From: Hippophae tibetana
Lineage: Eukaryota; Streptophyta; Magnoliopsida; Rosales; Elaeagnaceae
NCBI GenBank assembly: GCA_037013495.1
Contig: CM072802.1
Coordinates: 47,778,501 to 47,842,500, forward strand
DNA: 64,000 nt
Direction: 5' to 3'
Shown: in pieces, positions 1 through 11,663 of the stretch
Layout of the letters: each line of letters starts with the position of its first letter
Numbering within the stretch: the stretch's first letter is position 1
Notes under the pieces: model-generated
Databases searched by the model: none
Told to the model about the DNA's origin: nothing
Seen by the model: only the letters and a program-made list of their open reading frames with translations
Program-made: the position numbers and the translations under genes

Positions 1-322
1 AATATTAAGATACATGTGTTATTTATGATACTTCACCTTCCAATCTATTTTTTTAAATTGCTAAATAATTATTTCATTAAATCTAATATATATATTTATA
101 CTTTTTACTTATGTCTAATTTTATTTAAAATAATGATTTTATTTATTATGAGTTATTGCATATAAAGGAAAACAGTTACGTTTTATTTATTTGTTTTAAA
201 CATTTTTAATAATATTTAGTATTAACTAGTATGTGTGAGTTTATTAACATGGGCTTATTATAAAATATTTTATTTTTACAAACCAAAATAAGACATTTGG
301 TATGTTAAATTATATTAAACCA

Positions 323-345
323 ATTTATTTCGCCCCGAAATAAAT
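323..345. repeat. Extended form of the inverted repeat, 10 bp perfect arms
   Basis: In the C-type monomer tail the G after CGAAATA is replaced by A, so the arms grow to ten perfect pairs (323-332 and 336-345) around CCC. The same form lies at 3080-3102, 5837-5859, 9969-9991, 12035-12057, 50652-50674, 52720-52742, 54788-54810 and 56167-56189. It travels together with two other C-tail markers, ACAAACCAAAATAAG before it and GTACGGATAT after it, so it marks a shared half-monomer haplotype. Confidence 0.8.
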
Positions 346-599
346 GACAAAAACAATGATTTTGAGTTATATTAACACATATATATAAGTATTTTGTACG
401 GATATAACTTATGAAATTTTGTAAATATTATTTTTGTTTAGAGAATTAATAGACATATTTCTAATTATAAAGTTAAGATATCTAATAAATATTAAAAGAA
501 TACGTGAAATATGTTTTAGCTCCTAATATGATAAAAACTAAATATGCATAAATTATCATACAATGTTGCTTGGTATAGGTTTAAAAATTATTTGCATAA

Positions 600-668
600 T
601 TTCGTCACACATTGCACGATTATTTCTACGGTATCGACACCACGAATGGTAATCCCCTTGTCTTTGAA
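600..668 (+). other. GC-rich, CpG-bearing box of the monomer
   Basis: 27 of 60 bases at 601-660 are G or C, against about 21 % for the monomer. Five of its nine CpGs (603, 617, 629, 635, 643) fall within 42 bp. It recurs in every monomer. Variants include TCG to CCG (creating KpnI GGTACC in B, M and P types), CACGAATGG to CACAAATGG, and GTCACAC to GTCAAAC in K types. A local composition break inside a satellite can mark a protein-binding site, but no known motif was identified; a half-match to the CENP-B box lacks the required CGGG half. Function unknown. Confidence 0.55.
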
Positions 669-837
669 GCATGGTTTTTTAATATTGTCTAATATTAAGA
701 TACATGTGTTATTTATGATACTTCACCTTCCAATCTATTTTTTTAAATTGGTAAATAATTATTTCATTAAATCTAATATATATATTTATACTTTTTACTT
801 ATGTCTAATTTTATTTAAAATAATGATTTTATTTATT

Positions 838-949
838 ATGAGTTATTGCATATAAAGGAAAACAGTTACGTTTTATTTATTTGTTTTAAACATTTTTAAT
901 AATATTTAGTATTAACTAGTATGTGTGAGTTTATTAACATGGGCTTATT
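838..949 (+). other. Least variable segment of the monomer
   Basis: Comparing monomers along the window, the stretch from the TTATTATGAGTTATTGC region to GGGCTTATTAT changes least. The recurrent differences I saw are AAAGGAAAAC to AAATTAAAAC (K types), TTTATTTATT to TTTATGTATT (B and Q types), ACTAGT to ACTTGT (F, L types) and an occasional TTAGTATT to TTAGTACT. The flanks differ more often. A constrained sub-segment next to variable ones is known in some satellites where a protein binds or nucleosomes are phased; here that is inference. The SpeI site ACTAGT at 915-920 lies inside it. Confidence 0.45.
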
Positions 950-963
950 ATAAAATATTTTAT
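950..963. repeat. 14 bp perfect AT palindrome
   Basis: ATAAAATATTTTAT is its own reverse complement. It is present in A, B, C, D and most M/N/O monomers. It is broken to ATAACATATTTT in G and J types and to ATAAAAGATTTT in F and L types, so it is a useful variant marker. With this base composition such palindromes are not surprising and no function is claimed. Confidence 0.7.
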
Positions 964-1015
964 TTTTACAAACCAAAATAAGACATTTGGTATGTTAAAT
1001 TATATTAAACCAATT

Positions 1016-1032
1016 TATTTCGCCCCGAAATA
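1016..1032. repeat. Inverted repeat TATTTCG-CCC-CGAAATA
   Basis: Seven-base arms flank a CCC centre in the reference monomer. Most monomers keep the core arms. The centre is CTC in G, J and K types. Some variants damage one arm: TTTTGCC in E, F and L, and TATGTCG in N and some others. It could extrude as a short hairpin or bind a dimeric protein; neither is shown. No T-run follows, so it does not resemble an intrinsic terminator. Confidence 0.75.
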
Positions 1033-1068
1033 GATGACAAAAACAATGATTTTGAGTTATATTAACAC

Positions 1069-1077
1069 ATATATATA
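1069..1077. repeat. TA dinucleotide tract, length-variable
   Basis: The tract after AACAC is nine bases here. It is seven in B monomers (as near 2446), eleven in H monomers (14157-14167) and thirteen at 16227-16239. Together with single-base changes in T runs it explains most of the monomer length range of 687-693 bp. It resembles a TATA box by sequence only; there is no supported gene downstream. Confidence 0.85.
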
Positions 1078-2757
1078 AGTATTTTGTAGGGATATAACTT
1101 ATGAAATTTTGTAAATATTATTTTTGTTTAGAGAATTATTAGACATATTTCTAATTATAAATCTAAGATATCTAATAAACATTAAAAGAATACGTGAAAT
1201 ATGTTTTAGCTCCTAATATGATAAAAACTAAATATGCATAAATTATCATACAATGTTGCTTGGTATAGGTTTAAAAATTATTTGCATAATTTCGTCACAC
1301 ATTGCACGATTATTTCTACGGTATCGACACCACGAATGGTAATCCCCTTGTCTTTGAAGCATGGTTTTTTAATATTGTCTAATATTAAGATACATGTGTT
1401 ATTTATGATACTTCACCTTCCAATCTATTTTTTTAAATTGGTAAATAATTATTTCATTAAATCTAATATATATATTTATACTTTTTACTTATGTCTAATT
1501 TTATTTAAAATAATGATTTTATTTATTATGAGTTATTGCATATAAAGGAAAACAGTTACGTTTTATTTATTTGTTTTAAACATTTTTAATAATATTTAGT
1601 ATTAACTAGTATGTGTGAGTTTATTAACATGGGCTTATTATAAAATATTTTATTTTTACAAACCAAAATAAGACATTTGGTATGTTAAATTATATTAAAC
1701 CAATTTATTTCGCCCCGAAATAGATGACAAAAACAATGATTTTGAGTTATATTAACACATATATATAAGTATTTTGTAGGGATATAACTTATGAAATTTT
1801 GTAAATATTATTTTTGTTTAGAGAATTATTAGACATATTTCTAATTATAAATCTAAGATATCTAATAAACATTAAAAGAATACGTGAAATATGTTTTAGC
1901 TCCTAATATGATAAAAACTAAATATGCATAAATTATCATATAATGTTGCTTGGTATAGGTTTAAAAATTATTTGCATAATTTCTTCACACATTGCACGAT
2001 CATGTCTACGGTACCGACACCACAAATGGTAATCCCCTTGTCTTTGAATCATGGTTTTTTAATTTTATCTAATATTAAGATACATGTGTTATTTATGATA
2101 TTTCACCTTCCAATCTATTTTTTGAATTGGTAAATAATTATTTCATTAAATCTAATATATATATTTATACTTTTTACTCATGTCTAATTTTATTTAAAAT
2201 AATGATTTTATTTATTATGAGTTATTGCATATAAAGGAAAACAGTTACGTTTTATGTATTTGTTTTAAACATTTTTAAAAATATTTAGTATTAACTAGTA
2301 TGTGTGAGTTTATTAACATGGGCTTATTATAAAATATTTTATTTTTACAAACCAAAATAAGACATTTGGTATGTTAAATTATATTAAACCAATTTATTTC
2401 GCCCCGAAATAGATGACAAAAACAATGATTTTGAGTTATATTAACACATATATAAGTATTTTGTAGGGATATAACTTATGAAATTTTGTAAATATTATTT
2501 TTGTTTAGAGAATTAATAGACATATTTCTAATTATAAAGTTAAGATATCTAATAAATATTAAAAGAATACGTGAAATATGTTTTAGCTCCAAATATGATA
2601 AAAACTAAATATGCATAAATTATCATACAATGTTGCTTGGTATAGGTTTAAAAATTATTTCCATAATTTCGTCATACATTGCACGATTATTTCTACGGTA
2701 TCGACACCACGAATGGTAATCCCCTTGTCTTTGAAGCATGGTTTTTTAATTTTATCT

Positions 2758-5514
2758 AATATTAAGATACATGTGTTATTTATGATACTTCACCTTCCAA
2801 TCTATTTTTTTAAATTGCTAAATAATTATTTCATTAAATCTAATATATATATTTATACTTTTTACTTATGTCTAATTTTATTTAAAATAATGATTTTATT
2901 TATTATGAGTTATTGCATATAAAGGAAAACAGTTACGTTTTATTTATTTGTTTTAAACATTTTTAATAATATTTAGTATTAACTAGTATGTGTGAGTTTA
3001 TTAACATGGGCTTATTATAAAATATTTTATTTTTACAAACCAAAATAAGACATTTGGTATGTTAAATTATATTAAACCAATTTATTTCGCCCCGAAATAA
3101 ATGACAAAAACAATGATTTTGAGTTATATTAACACATATATATAAGTATTTTGTACGGATATAACTTATGAAATTTTGTAAATATTATTTTTGTTTAGAG
3201 AATTAATAGACATATTTCTAATTATAAAGTTAAGATATCTAATAAATATTAAAAGAATACGTGAAATATGTTTTAGCTCCTAATATGATAAAAACTAAAT
3301 ATGCATAAATTATCATACAATGTTGCTTGGTATAGGTTTAAAAATTATTTGCATAATTTCGTCACACATTGCACGATTATTTCTACGGTATCGACACCAC
3401 GAATGGTAATCCCCTTGTCTTTGAAGCATGGTTTTTTAATATTGTCTAATATTAAGATACATGTGTTATTTATGATACTTCACCTTCCAATCTATTTTTT
3501 TAAATTGGTAAATAATTATTTCATTAAATCTAATATATATATTTATACTTTTTACTTATGTCTAATTTTATTTAAAATAATGATTTTATTTATTATGAGT
3601 TATTGCATATAAAGGAAAACAGTTACGTTTTATTTATTTGTTTTAAACATTTTTAATAATATTTAGTATTAACTAGTATGTGTGAGTTTATTAACATGGG
3701 CTTATTATAAAATATTTTATTTTTACAAACCAAAATAAGACATTTGGTATGTTAAATTATATTAAACCAATTTATTTCGCCCCGAAATAGATGACAAAAA
3801 CAATGATTTTGAGTTATATTAACACATATATATAAGTATTTTGTAGGGATATAACTTATGAAATTTTGTAAATATTATTTTTGTTTAGAGAATTATTAGA
3901 CATATTTCTAATTATAAATCTAAGATATCTAATAAACATTAAAAGAATACGTGAAATATGTTTTAGCTCCTAATATGATAAAAACTAAATATGCATAAAT
4001 TATCATACAATGTTGCTTGGTATAGGTTTAAAAATTATTTGCATAATTTCGTCACACATTGCACGATTATTTCTACGGTATCGACACCACGAATGGTAAT
4101 CCCCTTGTCTTTGAAGCATGGTTTTTTAATATTGTCTAATATTAAGATACATGTGTTATTTATGATACTTCACCTTCCAATCTATTTTTTTAAATTGGTA
4201 AATAATTATTTCATTAAATCTAATATATATATTTATACTTTTTACTTATGTCTAATTTTATTTAAAATAATGATTTTATTTATTATGAGTTATTGCATAT
4301 AAAGGAAAACAGTTACGTTTTATTTATTTGTTTTAAACATTTTTAATAATATTTAGTATTAACTAGTATGTGTGAGTTTATTAACATGGGCTTATTATAA
4401 AATATTTTATTTTTACAAACCAAAATAAGACATTTGGTATGTTAAATTATATTAAACCAATTTATTTCGCCCCGAAATAGATGACAAAAACAATGATTTT
4501 GAGTTATATTAACACATATATATAAGTATTTTGTAGGGATATAACTTATGAAATTTTGTAAATATTATTTTTGTTTAGAGAATTATTAGACATATTTCTA
4601 ATTATAAATCTAAGATATCTAATAAACATTAAAAGAATACGTGAAATATGTTTTAGCTCCTAATATGATAAAAACTAAATATGCATAAATTATCATATAA
4701 TGTTGCTTGGTATAGGTTTAAAAATTATTTGCATAATTTCTTCACACATTGCACGATCATGTCTACGGTACCGACACCACAAATGGTAATCCCCTTGTCT
4801 TTGAATCATGGTTTTTTAATTTTATCTAATATTAAGATACATGTGTTATTTATGATATTTCACCTTCCAATCTATTTTTTGAATTGGTAAATAATTATTT
4901 CATTAAATCTAATATATATATTTATACTTTTTACTCATGTCTAATTTTATTTAAAATAATGATTTTATTTATTATGAGTTATTGCATATAAAGGAAAACA
5001 GTTACGTTTTATGTATTTGTTTTAAACATTTTTAAAAATATTTAGTATTAACTAGTATGTGTGAGTTTATTAACATGGGCTTATTATAAAATATTTTATT
5101 TTTACAAACCAAAATAAGACATTTGGTATGTTAAATTATATTAAACCAATTTATTTCGCCCCGAAATAGATGACAAAAACAATGATTTTGAGTTATATTA
5201 ACACATATATAAGTATTTTGTAGGGATATAACTTATGAAATTTTGTAAATATTATTTTTGTTTAGAGAATTAATAGACATATTTCTAATTATAAAGTTAA
5301 GATATCTAATAAATATTAAAAGAATACGTGAAATATGTTTTAGCTCCAAATATGATAAAAACTAAATATGCATAAATTATCATACAATGTTGCTTGGTAT
5401 AGGTTTAAAAATTATTTCCATAATTTCGTCATACATTGCACGATTATTTCTACGGTATCGACACCACGAATGGTAATCCCCTTGTCTTTGAAGCATGGTT
5501 TTTTAATTTTATCT
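2758..5514 (+). repeat. Tetramer HOR A-A-B-C, copy 2
   Basis: Monomers start at 3301 (A), 3991 (A), 4681 (B) and 5368 (C), each exactly 2,757 bp from its partner in copy 1. No base difference was noticed between the copies, whereas A, B and C differ from each other at many positions. That means the tetramer, not the monomer, was the last unit amplified. Confidence 0.93.
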
Positions 5515-7531
5515 AATATTAAGATACATGTGTTATTTATGATACTTCACCTTCCAATCTATTTTTTTAAATTGCTAAATAATTATTTCATTAAATCTAA
5601 TATATATATTTATACTTTTTACTTATGTCTAATTTTATTTAAAATAATGATTTTATTTATTATGAGTTATTGCATATAAAGGAAAACAGTTACGTTTTAT
5701 TTATTTGTTTTAAACATTTTTAATAATATTTAGTATTAACTAGTATGTGTGAGTTTATTAACATGGGCTTATTATAAAATATTTTATTTTTACAAACCAA
5801 AATAAGACATTTGGTATGTTAAATTATATTAAACCAATTTATTTCGCCCCGAAATAAATGACAAAAACAATGATTTTGAGTTATATTAACACATATATAT
5901 AAGTATTTTGTACGGATATAACTTATGAAATTTTGTAAATATTATTTTTGTTTAGAGAATTAATAGACATATTTCTAATTATAAAGTTAAGATATCTAAT
6001 AAATATTAAAAGAATACGTGAAATATGTTTTAGCTCCTAATATGATAAAAACTAAATATGCATAAATTATCATATAATGTTGCTTGGTATAGGTTTAAAA
6101 ATTATTTCCATAATTTCGTCACACATTGCACGATCATTTCTACGGTATCGACACCACGAATGGTAATCCCCTTGTCTTTGAAGCATGGTTTTTTAATTTT
6201 ATCTAATATTAAGATACATGTGTTATTTATGATATTTCACCTTTTAATCTATTTTTTAAATTGGTAAATAATTATTTCATTAAATCCAATATATAAATTT
6301 ATTCTTTTTACTTATGTCTAATTTTATTTAAAATAATGATTTTATTTATTATGAGTTATTGCATATAAAGGAAAACAGTTACGTTTTATTTATTTGTTTT
6401 AAACATTTTTAATAATATTTAGTATTAACTAGTATGTGTGAGTTTATTAACATGGGCTTATTATAAAATATTTTATTTTTACAAAACAAAATAAGACATT
6501 TGGTATGTTAAATTATATTAAACCAATTTATTTCGCCCCGAAATAGATGACAAAAACAATGATTTTGAGTTATATTAACACATATATATAAGTATTTTGT
6601 ACGGATATAACTTATGAAATTTTGTAAATATTATTTTTGTTTAGAGAATTAATAGACATATTTCTAATTATAAAGTTAAGATATCTAATAAATATTAAAA
6701 GAATACGTGAAATATGTTTTAGCTCCTAATATGATAAAAACTAAATATGCATAAATTATGAAATAATGTTGCTTGGTATAGGTTTAAAAATTATTTCCAT
6801 AATTTCGTCACACATTGCACGATCATTTCTACGGTATCGACACCACATATGGTAATCCCCTTGTCTTTGAAGCATGGTTTTTTAATTTTATCTAATATTA
6901 AGATACATGTGTTATTTATGATATTTCACCTTTTAATCTATTTTTTAAATTGGTAAATAATTATTTCATTAAATCCAATATATAAATTTATTCTTTTTAC
7001 TTATGTCTAATTTTATTTAAAATAATGATTTTATTTATTATGAGTTATTGCATATAAAGGAAAACAGTTACGTTTTATTTATTTGTTTTAAACATTTTTA
7101 ATAATATTTAGTATTAACTAGTATGTGTGAGTTTATTAACATGGGCTTATTATAAAATATTTTATTTTTACAAAACAAAATAAGACATTTGGTATGTTAA
7201 ATTATATTAAACCAATTTATTTTGCCCCGAAATAGATGACAAAAACAATGATTTTGAGTTATATTAACACATATATATAAGTATTTTGTAGGGATATAAC
7301 TTATGCAATTTTGTAAATATTATTTTTTTTAGAGAATTAATAGACATATTTCTAATTATAAAGTTAAGATATCTAATAAACATTTAAAGAATACGTGAAA
7401 TATGTTTTAGCTCCTAATATGATAAAAACTAAATATGCATAAATTATCATACAGTGTTGCTTGGTATAGGTTTAAAAATTATTTTCATAATTTCGTCACA
7501 CATTGGACGATCATGTCTACGGTATCGACAC
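4502..7531 (+). repeat. Segmental duplication (offset 4,132 bp), left copy
   Basis: This 3,030 bp stretch covers an A tail, B (4681), C (5368), D (6058), D' (6747) and the head of E (7435). It matches 8634-11663 at an offset of exactly 4,132 bp, six monomers. The only difference I noticed is G at 4731 against T at 8863. D' carries TTATGAAATAATG in place of TTATCATAC, which puts a stop at the fifth codon of the recurrent frame. E is marked by CATACAGTG, ATTGGACGATC and the run ATTTTTTTTAG. Confidence 0.88.
5515..6073 (+). repeat. Tetramer HOR, partial third copy
   Basis: The C-monomer tail matches 1-559 at an offset of 5,514 bp. It diverges where the next monomer (6058, type D) reads CATATAATG instead of CATACAATG. 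The array leaves the tetramer register here and continues with D monomers. Confidence 0.85.
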
Positions 7532-8633
7532 CACAAATGGTAATCCCCTTGTCTTTGAAGCATGGTTTTTTAATTTTATCTAATATTAAGATACATGTGT
7601 TATTTATGATATTTCACCTTTTAATCTATTTTTTAAATTGGTAAATAATTATTTCATTAAATCCAATATATAAATTTATTCTTTTTACTTATGTCTAATT
7701 TTATTTAAAATAATGATTTTATTTATTATGAGTTATTGCATATAAAGGAAAACAGTTACGTTTTATTTATTTGTTTTAAACATTTTTAATAATATTTAGT
7801 ATTAACTAGTATGTGTGAGTTTATTAACATGGGCTTATTATAAAATATTTTATTTTTACAAAACAAAATAAGACATTTGGTATGTTAAATTATATTAAAC
7901 CAATTTATTTCGCCCCGAAATAGATGACAAAAACAATGATTTTGAGTTATATTAACACATATATATAAGTATTTTGTACGGATATAACTTATGAAATTTT
8001 GTAAATATTATTTTTGTTTAGAGAATTAATAGACATATTTCTAATTATAAAGTTAAGATATCTAATAAATATTAAAAGAATACGTGAAATATGTTTTAGC
8101 TCCTAATATGATAAAAACTAAATATGCATAAATTATGAAATAATGTTGCTTGGTATAGGTTTAAAAATTATTTTCATAATTTCGTCACACATTGGACGAT
8201 CATGTCTACGGTATCGACACAACGAATGGTAATCCCCTTGTCTTTGAAGCATGGTTTTTTAATTTTATCTAATATTAAGATACATGTTTTATTTATGATA
8301 CTTCACCTTCCAATCTATTTTTTGAATTGGTAAATAATTATTTCATAAAATCTAAAATATATATTTATACTTTTTACTTATGTGTAATTTTATTTAAAAT
8401 AATGATTTTATTTATTATGAGTTATTGCATATAAAGGAAAACAGTTACGTTTTATTTATTTGTTTTAAACATTTTTAATAATATTTAGTATTAACTTGTA
8501 TGTGTGAGTTTATTAACATGGGCTTATTATAAAAGATTTTATTTTTACAAAACAAAATAAGACATTTGGTATGTTAAATTATATTAAACCAATTTATTTT
8601 GCCCCGAAATAGATGACAAAAACAATGATTTTA
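7532..8633 (+). repeat. E tail and F monomer, left copy only
   Basis: This holds the rest of E (from 7435) and F (8124-8812). F has the D'-like head TTATGAAATAATG, then ATTGGACGATC, CACAACGAATGG, ACATGTTTTATT, CATAAAATCTAAAAT, TATGTGTAATT, AACTTGTATG and TTTTGCCCC. Part of this F sequence reappears in the hybrid monomers at 11567, 12944 and 17773. Confidence 0.8.
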
Positions 8634-11600
8634 AGTTATATTAACACATATATATAAGTATTTTGTAGGGATATAACTTATGAAATTTTGTAAATATTAT
8701 TTTTGTTTAGAGAATTATTAGACATATTTCTAATTATAAATCTAAGATATCTAATAAACATTAAAAGAATACGTGAAATATGTTTTAGCTCCTAATATGA
8801 TAAAAACTAAATATGCATAAATTATCATATAATGTTGCTTGGTATAGGTTTAAAAATTATTTTCATAATTTCTTCACACATTGCACGATCATGTCTACGG
8901 TACCGACACCACAAATGGTAATCCCCTTGTCTTTGAATCATGGTTTTTTAATTTTATCTAATATTAAGATACATGTGTTATTTATGATATTTCACCTTCC
9001 AATCTATTTTTTGAATTGGTAAATAATTATTTCATTAAATCTAATATATATATTTATACTTTTTACTCATGTCTAATTTTATTTAAAATAATGATTTTAT
9101 TTATTATGAGTTATTGCATATAAAGGAAAACAGTTACGTTTTATGTATTTGTTTTAAACATTTTTAAAAATATTTAGTATTAACTAGTATGTGTGAGTTT
9201 ATTAACATGGGCTTATTATAAAATATTTTATTTTTACAAACCAAAATAAGACATTTGGTATGTTAAATTATATTAAACCAATTTATTTCGCCCCGAAATA
9301 GATGACAAAAACAATGATTTTGAGTTATATTAACACATATATAAGTATTTTGTAGGGATATAACTTATGAAATTTTGTAAATATTATTTTTGTTTAGAGA
9401 ATTAATAGACATATTTCTAATTATAAAGTTAAGATATCTAATAAATATTAAAAGAATACGTGAAATATGTTTTAGCTCCAAATATGATAAAAACTAAATA
9501 TGCATAAATTATCATACAATGTTGCTTGGTATAGGTTTAAAAATTATTTCCATAATTTCGTCATACATTGCACGATTATTTCTACGGTATCGACACCACG
9601 AATGGTAATCCCCTTGTCTTTGAAGCATGGTTTTTTAATTTTATCTAATATTAAGATACATGTGTTATTTATGATACTTCACCTTCCAATCTATTTTTTT
9701 AAATTGCTAAATAATTATTTCATTAAATCTAATATATATATTTATACTTTTTACTTATGTCTAATTTTATTTAAAATAATGATTTTATTTATTATGAGTT
9801 ATTGCATATAAAGGAAAACAGTTACGTTTTATTTATTTGTTTTAAACATTTTTAATAATATTTAGTATTAACTAGTATGTGTGAGTTTATTAACATGGGC
9901 TTATTATAAAATATTTTATTTTTACAAACCAAAATAAGACATTTGGTATGTTAAATTATATTAAACCAATTTATTTCGCCCCGAAATAAATGACAAAAAC
10001 AATGATTTTGAGTTATATTAACACATATATATAAGTATTTTGTACGGATATAACTTATGAAATTTTGTAAATATTATTTTTGTTTAGAGAATTAATAGAC
10101 ATATTTCTAATTATAAAGTTAAGATATCTAATAAATATTAAAAGAATACGTGAAATATGTTTTAGCTCCTAATATGATAAAAACTAAATATGCATAAATT
10201 ATCATATAATGTTGCTTGGTATAGGTTTAAAAATTATTTCCATAATTTCGTCACACATTGCACGATCATTTCTACGGTATCGACACCACGAATGGTAATC
10301 CCCTTGTCTTTGAAGCATGGTTTTTTAATTTTATCTAATATTAAGATACATGTGTTATTTATGATATTTCACCTTTTAATCTATTTTTTAAATTGGTAAA
10401 TAATTATTTCATTAAATCCAATATATAAATTTATTCTTTTTACTTATGTCTAATTTTATTTAAAATAATGATTTTATTTATTATGAGTTATTGCATATAA
10501 AGGAAAACAGTTACGTTTTATTTATTTGTTTTAAACATTTTTAATAATATTTAGTATTAACTAGTATGTGTGAGTTTATTAACATGGGCTTATTATAAAA
10601 TATTTTATTTTTACAAAACAAAATAAGACATTTGGTATGTTAAATTATATTAAACCAATTTATTTCGCCCCGAAATAGATGACAAAAACAATGATTTTGA
10701 GTTATATTAACACATATATATAAGTATTTTGTACGGATATAACTTATGAAATTTTGTAAATATTATTTTTGTTTAGAGAATTAATAGACATATTTCTAAT
10801 TATAAAGTTAAGATATCTAATAAATATTAAAAGAATACGTGAAATATGTTTTAGCTCCTAATATGATAAAAACTAAATATGCATAAATTATGAAATAATG
10901 TTGCTTGGTATAGGTTTAAAAATTATTTCCATAATTTCGTCACACATTGCACGATCATTTCTACGGTATCGACACCACATATGGTAATCCCCTTGTCTTT
11001 GAAGCATGGTTTTTTAATTTTATCTAATATTAAGATACATGTGTTATTTATGATATTTCACCTTTTAATCTATTTTTTAAATTGGTAAATAATTATTTCA
11101 TTAAATCCAATATATAAATTTATTCTTTTTACTTATGTCTAATTTTATTTAAAATAATGATTTTATTTATTATGAGTTATTGCATATAAAGGAAAACAGT
11201 TACGTTTTATTTATTTGTTTTAAACATTTTTAATAATATTTAGTATTAACTAGTATGTGTGAGTTTATTAACATGGGCTTATTATAAAATATTTTATTTT
11301 TACAAAACAAAATAAGACATTTGGTATGTTAAATTATATTAAACCAATTTATTTTGCCCCGAAATAGATGACAAAAACAATGATTTTGAGTTATATTAAC
11401 ACATATATATAAGTATTTTGTAGGGATATAACTTATGCAATTTTGTAAATATTATTTTTTTTAGAGAATTAATAGACATATTTCTAATTATAAAGTTAAG
11501 ATATCTAATAAACATTTAAAGAATACGTGAAATATGTTTTAGCTCCTAATATGATAAAAACTAAATATGCATAAATTATCATACAGTGTTGCTTGGTATA

Positions 11601-11663
11601 GGTTTAAAAATTATTTTCATAATTTCGTCACACATTGGACGATCATGTCTACGGTATCGACAC
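8634..11663 (+). repeat. Segmental duplication (offset 4,132 bp), right copy
   Basis: Monomers B (8813), C (9500), D (10190), D' (10879) and the head of the monomer at 11567 repeat the order of 4502-7531. The match ends at 11664, where CACAACGAAT replaces CACCACAAAT. From there the sequence follows F at an offset of 3,443 bp (five monomers), so one monomer is missing relative to the left copy. Confidence 0.88.

Larger units (their letters stand above)
544..1233 (+). repeat. Reference satellite monomer (variant A)
   Basis: This is the first complete 690 bp monomer and my coordinate reference. In order it holds: a relatively GC-rich, CpG-bearing box (600-668); a T-rich stretch with the 7-T run that decides reading-frame length (about 745); the least variable stretch of the unit (838-949); a 14 bp AT palindrome (950-963); an inverted repeat around CCC (1016-1032); a TA dinucleotide tract (1069-1077); an EcoRV site (1167-1172); and an AATAAA about 60 bp before the next unit. 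The next monomer (1234-1923) looks the same by eye. The start at ATGCAT is arbitrary, because a tandem array has no natural start. Confidence 0.95.
1..2757 (+). repeat. Tetramer HOR A-A-B-C, copy 1
   Basis: The unit is cut at the window start, so it begins inside a C monomer; monomers start at 544 (A), 1234 (A), 1924 (B) and 2611 (C). B is recognised by GGTACC (2010-2015), TTTCTTCAC, CACAAATGG, a seven-base TA tract and a length of 687 bp. C is recognised by TTTCCATAATTTCGTCATAC and AAATTGCTAAAT. The period of 2,757 bp equals 690+690+687+690. Line-by-line reading against 2758-5514 shows no difference. Confidence 0.93.

Noticed and set aside
601..622. CENP-B box
   Set aside because: ATTTCGTCACACATTGC fits the TTCG-NNNN-A part but lacks the CGGG half of the consensus, so it is only a half-match.
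544..855. The 69-, 82- and 103-codon plus-strand frames as protein-coding genes
   Set aside because: They are the same part of each satellite monomer. Frame length depends on a one-base T-run change, several variants carry early stops, and the product is a hydrophobic string typical of T-rich DNA. No similarity to a known family is recognised. The 82-codon version only gains an upstream in-frame ATG in H monomers.
865..885. Yeast-type ARS consensus in ACGTTTTATTTATTTG
   Set aside because: It mismatches the 11 bp consensus at required positions, and near-matches are expected by chance in such AT-rich DNA.
1015..1035. Inverted repeat as a rho-independent terminator
   Set aside because: No T-run follows the hairpin and there is no upstream gene; this is not a bacterial context.
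822..1060. Internal sub-repeat of the monomer (AATGATTTT...GAGTTAT at 822 and 1045; TTGGTAT...GTT at 570 and 987)
   Set aside because: The similarities are short and their spacings (223, 214 and 417 bp) do not agree with one sub-period, so I do not claim an internal duplication.
1061..1090. TATATATAAG as a promoter TATA box
   Set aside because: The TA tract varies in length between monomers and has no supported gene downstream. TATA-like strings are expected at 21 % GC.
1101..1140. Short frame MKFCKYYFCLEN after GGGATATAACTT in each monomer
   Set aside because: Twelve codons, repeated in every monomer and altered by the same random changes as its surroundings. There is no context to support translation.
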